Below, in pieces: positions 1 through 8,266 of a DNA stretch of 64,000 nt (positions within the stretch are counted from its first letter, which is position 1; each line of letters begins with the position of its first letter). Source of the stretch: Corynebacterium sp. Marseille-P4321 (lineage in GTDB: Bacteria > Actinomycetota > Actinomycetes > Mycobacteriales > Mycobacteriaceae); NCBI RefSeq assembly GCF_903645305.1, contig NZ_CAHJXO010000001.1, positions 62,001 through 126,000 of the forward strand, written 5' to 3'. The translations under genes were made by a program, and so were the position numbers. The notes beneath the pieces are model-generated. The model saw nothing but the letters and a program-made list of their open reading frames with translations, ran no database searches and was not told the DNA's origin.

Positions 1-1
1 G

Positions 2-1490
2 GACCGCTGGAACTACGTCATGGACGGCATGGTGGAAATGGGTGCCTTGGCGCCTGAGCAGCGCGGCGGGCTGCAGTACCCGGAGACCCGCGACCCGTCG
101 ACGTACTCCGCATACACCGAGGCAACCGGCCCGAACGGCCTGATTAAGAACCAGGTCATCGCGGAGCTGGGAGAGAAGGGCATCACGGAGGACGACCTGA
201 CCAACCGTGGCCTGCAGATCACCACCACAGTGGACGCGGCCAGCCAGGCGAACGTCGAGCGCATTGCCAACGAGCGCTTGGAGTACCTGCAGGAGGACGC
301 ACGTACCGGCGTGGTGGCCATTGAGCCGAGCACCGGCGCGGTGCGCGCCTACTACGGCGGCGACGACGCGAGCGGCTGGGACTACGCGAACGCGGGCCTG
401 CAGACCGGCTCGACGTTTAAGATCTTCGGCCTCGCCGCGGCGCTGCAGCAGGGCATTCCGCTGAGCGCTACGTTCGACTCCTCGCCGGTTACCTTGCCCG
501 GCGGCCAGGTGGTGACCAACTGGGACGGCGGTGGCGGCGGAATGCTGTCTATGGCCGAGGCGACCCGTGCGCATCCAGGACGATTTGGACAACACCACGC
601 AGGACACGGCGGATATGGCGCACGCGCTCGGCGTCGCGCGCTCTATCCCGGGTATCCCGGTCACGCTGCGCGAGAACGGCGGCCAGCCTTACGAGGGCAT
701 CGTGCTGGGCCAGTACCAGTCCCGCGTCCTGGATATGGCAACGGCGGTTTCTACCCTGACCAACCGCGGCCTGATGCACCCGACCCACTTCGTGGAGCGC
801 GTGGTGGACGCAAACGGTGAGGTGCTCTACGAAAACGACCCGGAGTACGCCGAGCGCCGCGTCTCCGAGCAGGTGGCGGACAACGTCATCGAGGCGATGC
901 AGGGCGTGGTGGGTTATTCCAACGCCACGTTGGCGGGCGGGCGCCCGTCGGCAGCAAAGACTGGCACCGCGCAGATGGGTGACACCGGCATGAATAAGGA
1001 CGCCTGGATGGTCGGCTCCACCCCGCAGCTCGCTGTGGCCGTGTGGGTGGGCACCGCGGACAACACGTCGCCAATTTTCAACGAGTACGGTGGCAACATG
1101 TGGGGCTCCAACACCCCGGCGAAGATCTGGAAGGAGATTCTGGATACTGAGCTTGAGGGCCAGGAGTTCGAGGCCTTCCCGGTGGCTACCCCGGTGAGCT
1201 GGGGTGTGACCCCGTATTCCGGCGGCACTAACCTGGGCGGCTACTACTCCGGTGCCGGCACCTCCGGGTACAACAATGGCTGGCAGGGTACGGCGGACAC
1301 GCCGGCGGAAGCACCCAGCTCCGCGGCACCCGCACCGGAACCGGCACCGGCACCTGCGCCCGCTCCGGCCCCAGCTCCGGCTCCTGCCCCCGCGCCGGCC
1401 CCGGCTCCGCTGCCAGCCCCCGCGCCGCCGCCGGGCATCCGCGACGCGGTGAACGACGTAATCGGCCAAGTCCAGGACGCATTCCAGTAA
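2..1490 (+). pseudogene. class A penicillin-binding protein, 5' end outside window, internal frameshift
   Basis: This gene enters from the left edge, so the glycosyltransferase domain is not visible; what remains is the transpeptidase domain and tail of a bifunctional peptidoglycan synthase (PonA/PBP1 type, extracytoplasmic). The catalytic SxxK motif is present as GSTFK (about 407-421) and the KTG box as AAKTGTA (about 951-971). After the residues SMAEATR the frame changes near 564-571: the upstream part is in frame 2 and the rest, from VRIQDDLD on, is in frame 3. The family's SxN motif (SSNT) should lie exactly at that join and is missing, so a deletion of about 3n+2 bases is likely. The C-terminus is a long Ala-Pro repeat, common in cell-wall-spanning tails. 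The glycosyltransferase gene follows 6 bp later. If real, the protein is dead; a sequencing error in a short GC-rich stretch is the alternative. Confidence 0.8.
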
Positions 1491-1496
1491 GGCATC

Positions 1497-3029
1497 ATGA
1501 CTGAAACGACAAACACAGCCACCGCGGAAATCACCTGGCCAGACCCCGCCGACCGGGTGCAGCCCGGTAGAACCGAGCCCGCTGCGAAGGGCTGGGTGGG
1601 CATGCTCGGCGGGCCGATGGGCCGCTACGCACAAATCGGCCGCGCGCGGTTCTGGACACCTTTGCGCGCCCTGCTCGCTGTCGCCTACGTCTTCCTGTCC
1701 TTCGGCCTGCTGCAGAAGGCGCACTGCGCCGGTGGCCGAGCCGACGACAATGGAATCATCCAGCTCAACTGGGACGGCAACCGCCAGTTCACGGCCGCCT
1801 GCTACAACGACATCATCCCACTCTACGGGGCCCGCGGGCTCGACCAGCCGGGATTCGTGTACGACTACTCCTGGGTGGAAGACGGCATCACCCGCTACAT
1901 GGAGTACCCGGTGCTTGCCGGGTTGTTCCAGCAGCTTTCCGCCTGGATCTCGCGCGGCACCTACTTCTTGGTGGACAGCGTGCTGCCCGAAGCTGGCTGG
2001 TACTTCTACGTCACCGCGCTGCTCATGTCCATCCTATGGGTGATGACCATCCGCATGGTGGCGGAACTGGCAGGAAACCGCATCTGGGACACGCTGCTCG
2101 TCGCGGCGTCTCCGCTGCTTATCGTCCACGCGTTTACCAACTGGGACATCCCGTCCATCTTCTTCGCGGTCGCCGCGATGCTGGCCGCCCGCAACCGCAA
2201 GTGGTGGCTCGCAGGTGTGCTCATCGGCCTGGGCACCGCCTTCAAGATGTGGCCGCTGTTCCTTCTCGGCGCCTACCTGACGGTGGGTGTCCGCGAGCGC
2301 AAACTCGTGCCCTTCTTCAAGATGGCCGGCGCCGCCGCCGTCACCTGGGTCGCCGTGAACCTGCCGGTCTACCTGCGCAACCCGGACGCCTGGGCGGAGT
2401 TCAACCGCCTCAACACCGAACGCGGCTGGGAATGGACCACCATCTACGCGGTGCTCTCCCGCGAGTTCGGCTGGACCGGCTTCGACACGGGCGAGGGCGC
2501 CCCGGTGATTCTCAACACCGTGACGTTCGTCCTGTTCGCACTCGGCTGCCTCGCCGTGCTCGTCATGGGGCTTAAAGCGCCGCGCACCCCGCGCATCGCG
2601 GAGCTGGTGGTGCTTATCCTCGGCTTCTTCCTCATCTTCAACAAGGTGTGGAGCCCCCAGTACTCCATCTGGTTCGTCGTCCCGGCAGTGCTCGCGCTGC
2701 CGTACTGGCGCCTTCTGCTGAGCTGGATGGTGGTGGACATGATGGTGTGGCCGGTATTGATGTGGCACATGCTCGGCGCGGACAACATGGGCGTGCCGGG
2801 CTGGTTCCTGGACATTTTCGTGCTTGGCCGCGACGCGTTCATCATCGCCATCATGGTGCTGGTGATCCAGCAGATGTTCGGCAAGCGCGAGGACAAGGTC
2901 CGCGCCGCGCACAACGGCCACGACCCGCTGCTGTCCACTCCGGCGCAGTGGAAGGAGCAGCTGCTTATCGACGGCTCCGCCCACCAACCGGACGGCGTCG
3001 ATAAGCACGTGCTCGAAGGCGCCCGATGA
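1497..3029 (+). CDS. GT87-family membrane glycosyltransferase (DUF2029)
   Basis: This is a 510-residue polytopic membrane protein with about ten hydrophobic segments, one beginning near residue 60. It resembles the mycobacterial Rv0051-type protein that also sits between ponA and rpsF. GT87 enzymes are GT-C polyprenyl-phosphate-sugar mannosyltransferases of the cell envelope; the substrate here cannot be told. The ATG at 1497 lies just after the penicillin-binding protein stop, so co-transcription is likely. The end overlaps the next small gene by 4 bp (ATGA). The last 70 bases carry two copies of the 11-bp GCTTATCGACG repeat in inverted orientation. The identification rests on length, hydrophobicity and synteny; the actual acceptor is unknown. 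Confidence 0.8.
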   Translation: MTETTNTATAEITWPDPADRVQPGRTEPAAKGWVGMLGGPMGRYAQIGRARFWTPLRALLAVAYVFLSFGLLQKAHCAGGRADDNGIIQLNWDGNRQFTAACYNDIIPLYGARGLDQPGFVYDYSWVEDGITRYMEYPVLAGLFQQLSAWISRGTYFLVDSVLPEAGWYFYVTALLMSILWVMTIRMVAELAGNRIWDTLLVAASPLLIVHAFTNWDIPSIFFAVAAMLAARNRKWWLAGVLIGLGTAFKMWPLFLLGAYLTVGVRERKLVPFFKMAGAAAVTWVAVNLPVYLRNPDAWAEFNRLNTERGWEWTTIYAVLSREFGWTGFDTGEGAPVILNTVTFVLFALGCLAVLVMGLKAPRTPRIAELVVLILGFFLIFNKVWSPQYSIWFVVPAVLALPYWRLLLSWMVVDMMVWPVLMWHMLGADNMGVPGWFLDIFVLGRDAFIIAIMVLVIQQMFGKREDKVRAAHNGHDPLLSTPAQWKEQLLIDGSAHQPDGVDKHVLEGAR

Positions 3030-3214
3030 CTGCCGGAACAGTCGCTGGCATCATCTCCATCGTGATCGCCTTCGCGCTGTTTTCCGGCGCGTTCTTCGCC
3101 ACGATGCGCGGCAAGAAACGCCTGGCCATCGGCCTGGGCGTGACGGCGTTTCTGTTCATGACGCTCATACCCGTCTCGCTCGCGCTGTTCGTGGCCGTGC
3201 CGAACCCCACGTGA
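3026..3214 (+). CDS. small two-helix membrane protein
   Basis: This is a 62-residue protein with two hydrophobic segments (about residues 5-25 and 35-57) separated by a short basic turn, MRGKKR. It starts inside the stop codon of the glycosyltransferase gene (ATGA overlap), so the two are translationally coupled. The position matches a small membrane protein often found between the GT87 gene and rpsF in corynebacteria. No catalytic motif is visible. It may be a partner of the glycosyltransferase, which is an inference from coupling only. Confidence 0.7.
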   Translation: MTAGTVAGIISIVIAFALFSGAFFATMRGKKRLAIGLGVTAFLFMTLIPVSLALFVAVPNPT

Positions 3215-3245
3215 CATCTCGAGCGACATCGGTACAGTGGGGCGC

Positions 3246-3500
3246 ATGTTTACGAAGAAAGCCATCGCAACCGCCGCAACCGCAACCCTGGCCATCGCTG
3301 GCCTGACCGCCTGCAACGACACCGCAGAAACCGTGGACGACCAGACGGGTGCGGACGAATCCGTGGCCTCCGAGGTCGCCTCCGAGGTGGAGACGAACCC
3401 GCAGGAGACCACCTACGCCGACACCGAGCAGCCCGTCGACGACACGATGGGCACCGACACGGTGGAGACCCTCGACCCGGGCACCGCTCCCACGAACTAG
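3246..3500 (+). CDS. small acidic secreted lipoprotein
   Basis: This is an 84-residue protein with a basic N-terminus, a hydrophobic core and a lipobox ending in LTAC (Cys at about residue 23), followed by a Glu/Asp/Thr-rich tail typical of disordered surface lipoproteins. I chose the ATG at 3246 over the upstream GTG at 3237, because a -10 hexamer TACAGT ends 7 bp before the ATG and there is no Shine-Dalgarno sequence, which suggests a leaderless mRNA. No recognisable domain follows the lipobox. Function is unknown. Confidence 0.65.
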   Translation: MFTKKAIATAATATLAIAGLTACNDTAETVDDQTGADESVASEVASEVETNPQETTYADTEQPVDDTMGTDTVETLDPGTAPTN

Positions 3501-3514
3501 AACCTTCTTCGCTT

Positions 3515-3557
3515 CGCGGCTGTCACGCACTCGCACGTGGCGGCCGCTTTTGTGTCC
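3515..3557 (+). terminator. probable terminator between lipoprotein gene and rpsF
   Basis: GCGGC pairs with GCCGC across a loop that itself contains CACG/CGTG, followed by TTTT. It sits directly after the lipoprotein stop codon. The stem is short with a long inner segment, so the call is tentative. Confidence 0.4.
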
Positions 3558-3770
3558 TCGGGTTGGGCGTGCCGGGCATGGATGGGCCGTGCGAGCCAGC
3601 CAAAAGACTTCATGTGTCGGTGAGGGAGCCGGTCGCGATACACGAACCGTGGATACGGGCCAGAAATGTGCGAGTTTTCGGGATCGGGCCCACCGCCCGT
3701 AATCCAACAAGCCGACCCCCAAGACCCACGCCACCAGTCAATTACCCGGCCCACCCCAGAAGCCCAGGTT

Positions 3771-3798
3771 TTGAGCTGCGGAAACCGTGCGCTAAGCT
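3771..3798 (+). promoter_or_regulatory. candidate rpsF operon promoter
   Basis: A TTGAGC -35 and a TAAGCT -10 are separated by 16 bp. Transcription from here would give an 80-90 nt leader before rpsF that contains a possible stem (ACCCT / AGGGT) and a CCG triplet. The rest of 3501-3888 contains no convincing gene. Confidence 0.5.
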
Positions 3799-3888
3799 GT
3801 TCAGGTTGCTTGACGTAAGCGACCCTCCTGCCACCACCACAAGGGTGATGGCCGAAAGATACCAAGACCATAGGAGGTGATGAGGTCC

Positions 3889-4176
3889 GTGCGTCACTAC
3901 GAAGTAATGATCATCCTCGATCCGCAGCAGGATGAGCGCACCGTTGCCCCGTCCCTGGACAAGTTCCTTGAGATTGTCCGTAAGGAAAACGGCAAGGTGG
4001 AAAACGTTGATGTGTGGGGCAAGCAGCGCCTTGCGTACCCGATCAACAAGAAGGAAGAGGGCATCTACGCCGTTGTGAACCTTGACTGCGAGGCTGACAC
4101 GGTTAAGGAGCTCGACCGCGTGATGAACCTGAACGAGAACGTTCTGCGTACCAAGGTTCTGCGTACCGATAAGTAA
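3889..4176 (+). CDS. rpsF: 30S ribosomal protein S6
   Basis: This is a 95-residue protein starting [11 protein letters not shown], the conserved S6 N-terminus, and ending with the basic VLRTK stretch. S6 binds the platform of the 30S subunit with S18. I prefer the GTG at 3889 to the in-frame ATGs at 3877 and 3880, because family members begin directly with M-R-x-Y-E and a strong AGGAGG lies at 3872-3877. The order rpsF-ssb-rplI follows, and rpsR is not in this cluster, as in other corynebacteria. The family is not in doubt; only the exact start is. Confidence 0.95.
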   Translation: MRHYEVMIILDPQQDERTVAPSLDKFLEIVRKENGKVENVDVWGKQRLAYPINKKEEGIYAVVNLDCEADTVKELDRVMNLNENVLRTKVLRTDK

Positions 4177-4236
4177 GAACCGGTAGGCTCGGAACCCACA
4201 CGATCACCAGCATTTCTGGCAGGAAGGTGCAAGGAC

Positions 4237-4857
4237 ATGGCTCAAGGCGACACCCCGATTACCGTGGTTGGCAACCTGGTTGCTGATCCGGAGCTGCGTT
4301 TCATCCCCAGTGGCGCGGCGGTTGCGAACTTCCGTATCGCATCCACCCCGCGCTCGTTTAACCGGGAGACGAACCAGTTCGAGGACGGCGAAGCCCTGTT
4401 CCTTACCTGTAACTGCTGGCGCCAGATGGCCGAGAACGTCGCGGAGTCCCTGACGAAGGGGATGCGCGTCGTAGTGACCGGCAAGCTGCGTCAGCGTTCT
4501 TACCAGACGAAAGACGGCGAGAACCGCACTGTGTTCGAGGTGGAGGTCGACGAGGTCGGCCCGTCCCTGCGCTACGCCACCGCGTCTGTGAACCGTAACC
4601 CGCGTGAGGGCGGTTACGGCCAGGGCGGCGGCAACCAGGGCTACCAGAACCAGGGCGGCTTCGGCGGCGGCCAGGGCCAGAACCAAAACCAGGGCTTCCA
4701 GAACCAGGGTGGTTTCGGCGCCCAGGGCCAGAGCCAAGGTCAGGGCCAAGGCCAGTCGCAGCAGGGCCAGCAGGCTCAGCAGCCGGCGAATGATCCGTGG
4801 AATTCCGCTCCTCCCGCCGGTGGTTTCGGCGGGATGGATGATGAGCCTCCGTTCTAA
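4237..4857 (+). CDS. ssb: single-stranded DNA-binding protein
   Basis: This is a 206-residue SSB. The N-terminal OB fold (about residues 1-120) begins [14 protein letters not shown] and contains the typical ADPELRF and [12 protein letters not shown] segments. A Gly/Gln/Asn-rich linker of about 65 residues with repeated NQG units follows, and the acidic tip DDEPPF at the C-terminus is the docking site for replication and repair partners such as RecQ-type helicases. It lies 60 bp after rpsF, with an AGGA-containing site before the ATG. It coats single-stranded DNA in replication, repair and recombination. The gene is intact. Confidence 0.97.
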   Translation: MAQGDTPITVVGNLVADPELRFIPSGAAVANFRIASTPRSFNRETNQFEDGEALFLTCNCWRQMAENVAESLTKGMRVVVTGKLRQRSYQTKDGENRTVFEVEVDEVGPSLRYATASVNRNPREGGYGQGGGNQGYQNQGGFGGGQGQNQNQGFQNQGGFGAQGQSQGQGQGQSQQGQQAQQPANDPWNSAPPAGGFGGMDDEPPF

Positions 4858-4913
4858 AACGACAACCCCACCAGCATTTTTCACTAGAAGGCAATTTAAG
4901 GAAGGTTAGGATT

Positions 4914-5366
4914 ATGAGGCTGATCCTCACCGCTGCCGTTGACAAGCTTGGCGAACCTGGAGAGGTCGTCGAGGTCAAGGACGGCTACGGACGTAACTTC
5001 CTGCTCCCGCGGGGCCTGGCTATCCCGGCTACTCGCGGCGCAGAGAAGCAGATCGAAGACATCAAGCGTGCTCAGGCTGACCGTCAGGTCCGCGACCTGG
5101 ATCACGCGAAGGAGCTGCGTGACCAGCTCGACCAGCTCAAGGGCGTCAAGGTTGCTGTGCGCACCTCGGACGAGGGCAAGCTGTACGGTGCGGTCCGCCC
5201 GGCGGATATCGCTGATGCAGTCAAAGCTGCAGGCGGCCCGTCGCTGGATAAGCGCCGCATCAATGTTCCGCGTGGTCTGGTCACCAAGACCGGCGGTTAC
5301 CAGGTTAAGGTTGCGCTCCACGATGATGTGGAGGGCAAGGTGAACTTCGAGGTCGTCTCCGCGTAA
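4914..5366 (+). CDS. rplI: 50S ribosomal protein L9
   Basis: This is a 150-residue protein, the standard L9 length. The N-terminal domain starts MRLILTAAVDKLGEPGEVV with the conserved GYGRNFLLPRGLA block, a central helix rich in Lys, Asp and Gln follows, and the C-terminal rRNA-binding domain contains GKLYGAV. It binds 23S rRNA near the L1 stalk base. It is the third gene of the rpsF-ssb-rplI cluster and is followed by a strong terminator. AAGGAAGG lies before the ATG. Confidence 0.97.
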   Translation: MRLILTAAVDKLGEPGEVVEVKDGYGRNFLLPRGLAIPATRGAEKQIEDIKRAQADRQVRDLDHAKELRDQLDQLKGVKVAVRTSDEGKLYGAVRPADIADAVKAAGGPSLDKRRINVPRGLVTKTGGYQVKVALHDDVEGKVNFEVVSA

Positions 5367-5448
5367 GTGCTTGAGCGTAAGCTCGCATTTGCTTGACGAC
5401 GATTGCCTGGCCACTTGAAGCCAGCGCAGTCCAACGACAACAGCATTT

Positions 5449-5495
5449 CGGCCGCGGGTCCTGCTTGTGAGGAGCAGGGCCCGCGGCCGTTTTTC
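5449..5495 (+). terminator. rho-independent terminator after rplI
   Basis: A long GC-rich hairpin has arms CGGCCGCGGG(tCCTGCT) and (AGCAGG)gCCCGCGGCCG, separated by a short loop and followed by TTTTT. It closes the rpsF-ssb-rplI operon. Confidence 0.9.
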
Positions 5496-5533
5496 ACGTG
5501 CGTCTTACACACTGCGTCTGGCACACTGTGGGC

Positions 5534-5707
5534 ATGAACAACAACACCACGGGCAACCAGGACATCGTGATGGGGCTGGTCCTGTTTGTGGCTGGCTTCA
5601 TTGCGGTAGCTACGGCTTGGGGCACGATCTCGTACATGACCGCGGTGGCCAGCTGGATTGCCGGTGGTTACCTGGTGTTTCGAGGTGTGACGAAGAATCG
5701 GAGTTAG
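5534..5707 (+). CDS. small two-helix membrane protein
   Basis: This is a 57-residue protein with two hydrophobic segments (about residues 11-29 and 33-50) and a basic C-terminus, KNRS. The ATG at 5534 is preceded by CACACT 7 bp upstream, a weak match to the TANNNT of leaderless promoters, and by no clear Shine-Dalgarno sequence. It lies between the rplI terminator and a secreted protease gene. I do not recognise the family, and function is unknown. Confidence 0.55.
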   Translation: MNNNTTGNQDIVMGLVLFVAGFIAVATAWGTISYMTAVASWIAGGYLVFRGVTKNRS

Positions 5708-5739
5708 GCGCGTCTAGGGGCGGGGTAGACTCTGCAGCC

Positions 5740-6510
5740 ATGTTCCGAAACCCTGCCCTCGCTGTGCGTAGCCTCGTGCTCCCGTTGCTTCTTGCGTTGG
5801 CGGTAGCGCTTGGCGGTGCTGTGGCCGCTGCCCCGAAAGCATCCGCGCTCGCGGTGTATTCCGGCGACCAGATCGTCGTCCGTTTCAGCAACGGCGACGC
5901 GTATGCGTGCACGCTGAACTCGGTGGCGCGCAAAGACGGCGCGCTGTGGGGGATCACGGCCGGGCACTGTTTGTCGCCGATTGGCGGGGCACGTCCGGTG
6001 GGTGTGTACGCTGCGGATAACGCCACGCCAATCGCCTCCGACCTGCGCGGGTCCGGCGTGCAGTTCGTCGGCGGGCGCGGTGCGAACAACTTCACCGACG
6101 TCGCTTGGTTCCGTCTCGACGGCCACGTGCAGGACGCAGGTGCGGCGCGCGGCGGTAACTACAGCGTGCCCTTTCTGGGCGGAAACACCCCGCTCACACA
6201 GGTCACGCGAACGCTTCACCCGAATCGCGCCATCGCAGGCCGCCTGCCGGTCAGCGCGCTGCGCATAGGCCAGATCGTGTGCAAGGACGGGGGCACCACT
6301 GGCCGCACATGCGGCCCGGTGATCAGGGTGAATGCCGACTCCGGCGAGATCTGGGCGCTCATGCTTTCAGCCGTCGGCGACTCGGGTTCGCCGGTGTACA
6401 CCTTGGGCCCGGATCGGCGGGCGTACATCGTGGGTGTGCACTCGCGCGGCGGCTACGGCGTGCTGTCGGTGGCGGATGCGGCGCTACCGTTGCCGGCGGG
6501 CCTGCGGTAG
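5740..6510 (+). CDS. secreted trypsin-like serine protease (family S1)
   Basis: This is a 256-residue protein with a signal peptide (hydrophobic residues 11-31, probable cleavage after an Ala-x-Ala near 31-36). The catalytic triad of a chymotrypsin-fold protease is readable: His76 in TAGHC, Asp120 in FTDVAWF and Ser215 in GDSGSPVY. Cys57 and Cys77 could form the usual disulfide beside the active-site His. It is small for the family, with no C-terminal membrane anchor, so it is probably released or wall-associated. I chose the ATG at 5740 because TAGACT ends 8 bp upstream (leaderless pattern) and the signal peptide starts there. The substrate is unknown. Confidence 0.85.
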   Translation: MFRNPALAVRSLVLPLLLALAVALGGAVAAAPKASALAVYSGDQIVVRFSNGDAYACTLNSVARKDGALWGITAGHCLSPIGGARPVGVYAADNATPIASDLRGSGVQFVGGRGANNFTDVAWFRLDGHVQDAGAARGGNYSVPFLGGNTPLTQVTRTLHPNRAIAGRLPVSALRIGQIVCKDGGTTGRTCGPVIRVNADSGEIWALMLSAVGDSGSPVYTLGPDRRAYIVGVHSRGGYGVLSVADAALPLPAGLR

Positions 6511-6522
6511 GGGAGAGTCTCG

Positions 6523-7215
6523 ATGTTCGTCACGAAGGTGAGCGTTACGGCGCCGGTGAAAGGGTATGCGGCCGGGCTGGCTGTCGTCGATAAGCTAAGC
6601 TCCGCCCCGCTCAAACTCGCGCAAGTGACTGCGCTGACCGGCGACAACGGCAGCGGCAAGTCCACGCTTGTGGAGGCGGTGGCCGTCGCCGCCGGGGCGA
6701 ATGCGGCCGGAGGTTCGCGCCACGCGCGCTTCGCAGCCGCGGACCACTCGTCGCTGCACGCCTCGCTTACGCTCACCCGCCGGAAAAACCCGGCTGACGT
6801 GTACTTCCTGCGCGGGGAAACCTTCCTTGACCTCGGGGAATATCACGCAGGCCTGGCTCCGCCGGAGGAGGACCCCCTTGCGGACATCCCGAAGCGCAGC
6901 CACGGGCAGGGCATTTTGCACCTCGTGCGCACGCGCTTCGGGCCGGGCACGCTGATTATTCTGGACGAGCCCGAGGACGGCCTTTCGGTGCTATCCCAAC
7001 TCGAACTGCTCGGCCGGCTCACGGCCCTTGCCCGCCGCGGGGCGCAGGTGGTGATGGCGACGCATTCGCCGGTGTTGCTCGCTATGCCGGGCGCGCGGAT
7101 CTACGAGGTGCCGTCGCTTGAGGCGGTTGAGTTTGCGCAGACTGCCCCCGTCACCGCCACCAAAGAGTTCATCCGCGACCCGCTGGGTACCGCCGAGTTC
7201 CTGGTGGCGCCATGA
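6523..7215 (+). CDS. small AAA/ABC-type ATPase, copy 1 of a tandem pair
   Basis: This is a 230-residue soluble ATPase. Walker A is GDNGSGKST (about residues 42-50), Walker B is LIILDEPEDGLS with the catalytic Glu, and the H-loop His is in MATHSPV. The middle is short, with no membrane or coiled-coil segment. The next gene overlaps its end by 4 bp and encodes a paralog with the same motif order, so the two may form a heterodimer. This compact family is common in actinobacteria and is usually annotated only as AAA ATPase (AAA_21-like). The role is unknown: it could act in anti-phage or repair functions, but nothing in the sequence settles this. Confidence 0.75.
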   Translation: MFVTKVSVTAPVKGYAAGLAVVDKLSSAPLKLAQVTALTGDNGSGKSTLVEAVAVAAGANAAGGSRHARFAAADHSSLHASLTLTRRKNPADVYFLRGETFLDLGEYHAGLAPPEEDPLADIPKRSHGQGILHLVRTRFGPGTLIILDEPEDGLSVLSQLELLGRLTALARRGAQVVMATHSPVLLAMPGARIYEVPSLEAVEFAQTAPVTATKEFIRDPLGTAEFLVAP

Positions 7216-7895
7216 CAGCCAAGGCGTTGTTTATCGAAGGCGTTCACGTCGACGCCGCCTTGGCTCCGGACTGGGCGTCGCGCACCCCCGCAGTTTCCCA
7301 CGTCGCCGCGTACGGGCTGACGTTTGAGCGCCCCGTGACCGTGCTTACCGGCGGCAACGGGGTGGGCAAATCCACGCTGCTCGAAGGCATGGCGCGGGCT
7401 TGGGGGTTTGATGTGGAAGGGGGGACGTGGGGCGTCGATAAGCCAAGTGCCTCGGATGTGCTCTACGGCGCGCTGACGCTGCAGACCGGGCCGCGAGCAA
7501 AGGCCGGGTATTTCCTGCGGGCGGAGGCGCTCACGCGCACGAACTACTTCGGCGGACGCTCGCACGGCGAAAGTGTGCTTGAGCTGACATCCCGTCTCAT
7601 CCCGGATGCGCTGTACCTGTTAGACGAGCCGGAGTCGGGCCTGTCAGCGGTGGCGCAAATGGCGTTGCTCGCGCAGCTACACGCACTCGGGGAAGCCGGT
7701 GCGCAGGTGGTAATGGTGACCCACTCGCCGATCCTCACCGCAGTACCCGGGGCCGAACTGCTAGAGGTCGACGACCACGGCATCACCCCGCGTGCGGTGG
7801 AGGAGACGATGGCGTTCCGGGCAATGCGGGACTTCCTGGCTGACCCGCACGGCGTCGCGGAATACATGGCCGAATGGGCGGAGGGCGAGTTTTAG
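7212..7895 (+). CDS. small AAA/ABC-type ATPase, copy 2 of a tandem pair
   Basis: This is a 227-residue paralog of the upstream gene, with Walker A GGNGVGKST, Walker B LYLLDEPESGLS and an H-loop in MVTHSPI. The Gly-Ala-x-Val pattern before the H-loop and the PGAELLEV segment after it match copy 1, so the pair arose by duplication and diverged. The start codon overlaps the previous stop (ATGA), which implies coupled translation and probably a fixed 1:1 complex. The 3' end overlaps the convergent toxin gene by 4 bp. The substrate is unknown, and no third subunit is adjacent. Confidence 0.75.
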   Translation: MTAKALFIEGVHVDAALAPDWASRTPAVSHVAAYGLTFERPVTVLTGGNGVGKSTLLEGMARAWGFDVEGGTWGVDKPSASDVLYGALTLQTGPRAKAGYFLRAEALTRTNYFGGRSHGESVLELTSRLIPDALYLLDEPESGLSAVAQMALLAQLHALGEAGAQVVMVTHSPILTAVPGAELLEVDDHGITPRAVEETMAFRAMRDFLADPHGVAEYMAEWAEGEF

Positions 7896-8266
7896 CTGGT
7901 CAAAAGCTCTAATTTGCGGGCGATGGACTCCACGCTCGGGTGCGTTGCGGCGATGTCGCATACGAGGTCGAAGAACTCGTCATCGCTGATTGCAGCGTCG
8001 TCGACACCATGCGCCGCGAGCAACAAGCTGGTCAAAAGGACCCCGGCGCGCTTGTTGCCGTCGTAAAGCGGGTGGCTGCTTTGGATGCTGTGCAAGAGCG
8101 CGGCGGCCTTGTGCCAAGGGTCGGGGTAGAGTTCGGTCCCATCGAAACGGAGCCAGGGGCGCTCTAACGCCGCAGCCAGCAAGCCCATATCCCGAATGTG
8201 GAAGCCTTCGCGCTCGAGCCACTCGGCGATGACCTCAACTTTGAGTAAGGTTCGAGGATCGCTCAT
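7892..8266 (-). CDS. doc: Doc-type toxin (Fic/Doc family)
   Basis: This is a 124-residue protein with the Fic-fold active loop HPLYDGNKRAG (about residues 66-76). The loop has the DGNKR form and lacks the second Arg of AMP-transferring Fic proteins, so it belongs to the Doc (death-on-curing) subfamily. P1 Doc phosphorylates and inactivates elongation factor Tu; the activity here is inferred. The start is inside the end of the antitoxin gene (4-bp overlap), the classical toxin-antitoxin arrangement. The 3' end overlaps the convergent ATPase gene by 4 bp. Confidence 0.85.
   Translation of the reverse strand: MSDPRTLLKVEVIAEWLEREGFHIRDMGLLAAALERPWLRFDGTELYPDPWHKAAALLHSIQSSHPLYDGNKRAGVLLTSLLLAAHGVDDAAISDDEFFDLVCDIAATHPSVESIARKLELLTS

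Noticed and set aside
1320..1440. Ala-Pro-rich stretch as a recombination repeat or separate gene
   Set aside because: It is the in-frame tail of the penicillin-binding protein; opposite-strand frames there are shadows.
3877..3888. Longer rpsF start at ATG 3877
   Set aside because: The ATG overlaps the ribosome-binding site and adds four residues not found in S6 proteins.
4167..4173. CGATAAG near the end of rpsF, and GATAAG words in rRNA, as further repeat copies
   Set aside because: The flanks differ from the 11-bp word at two or more positions.
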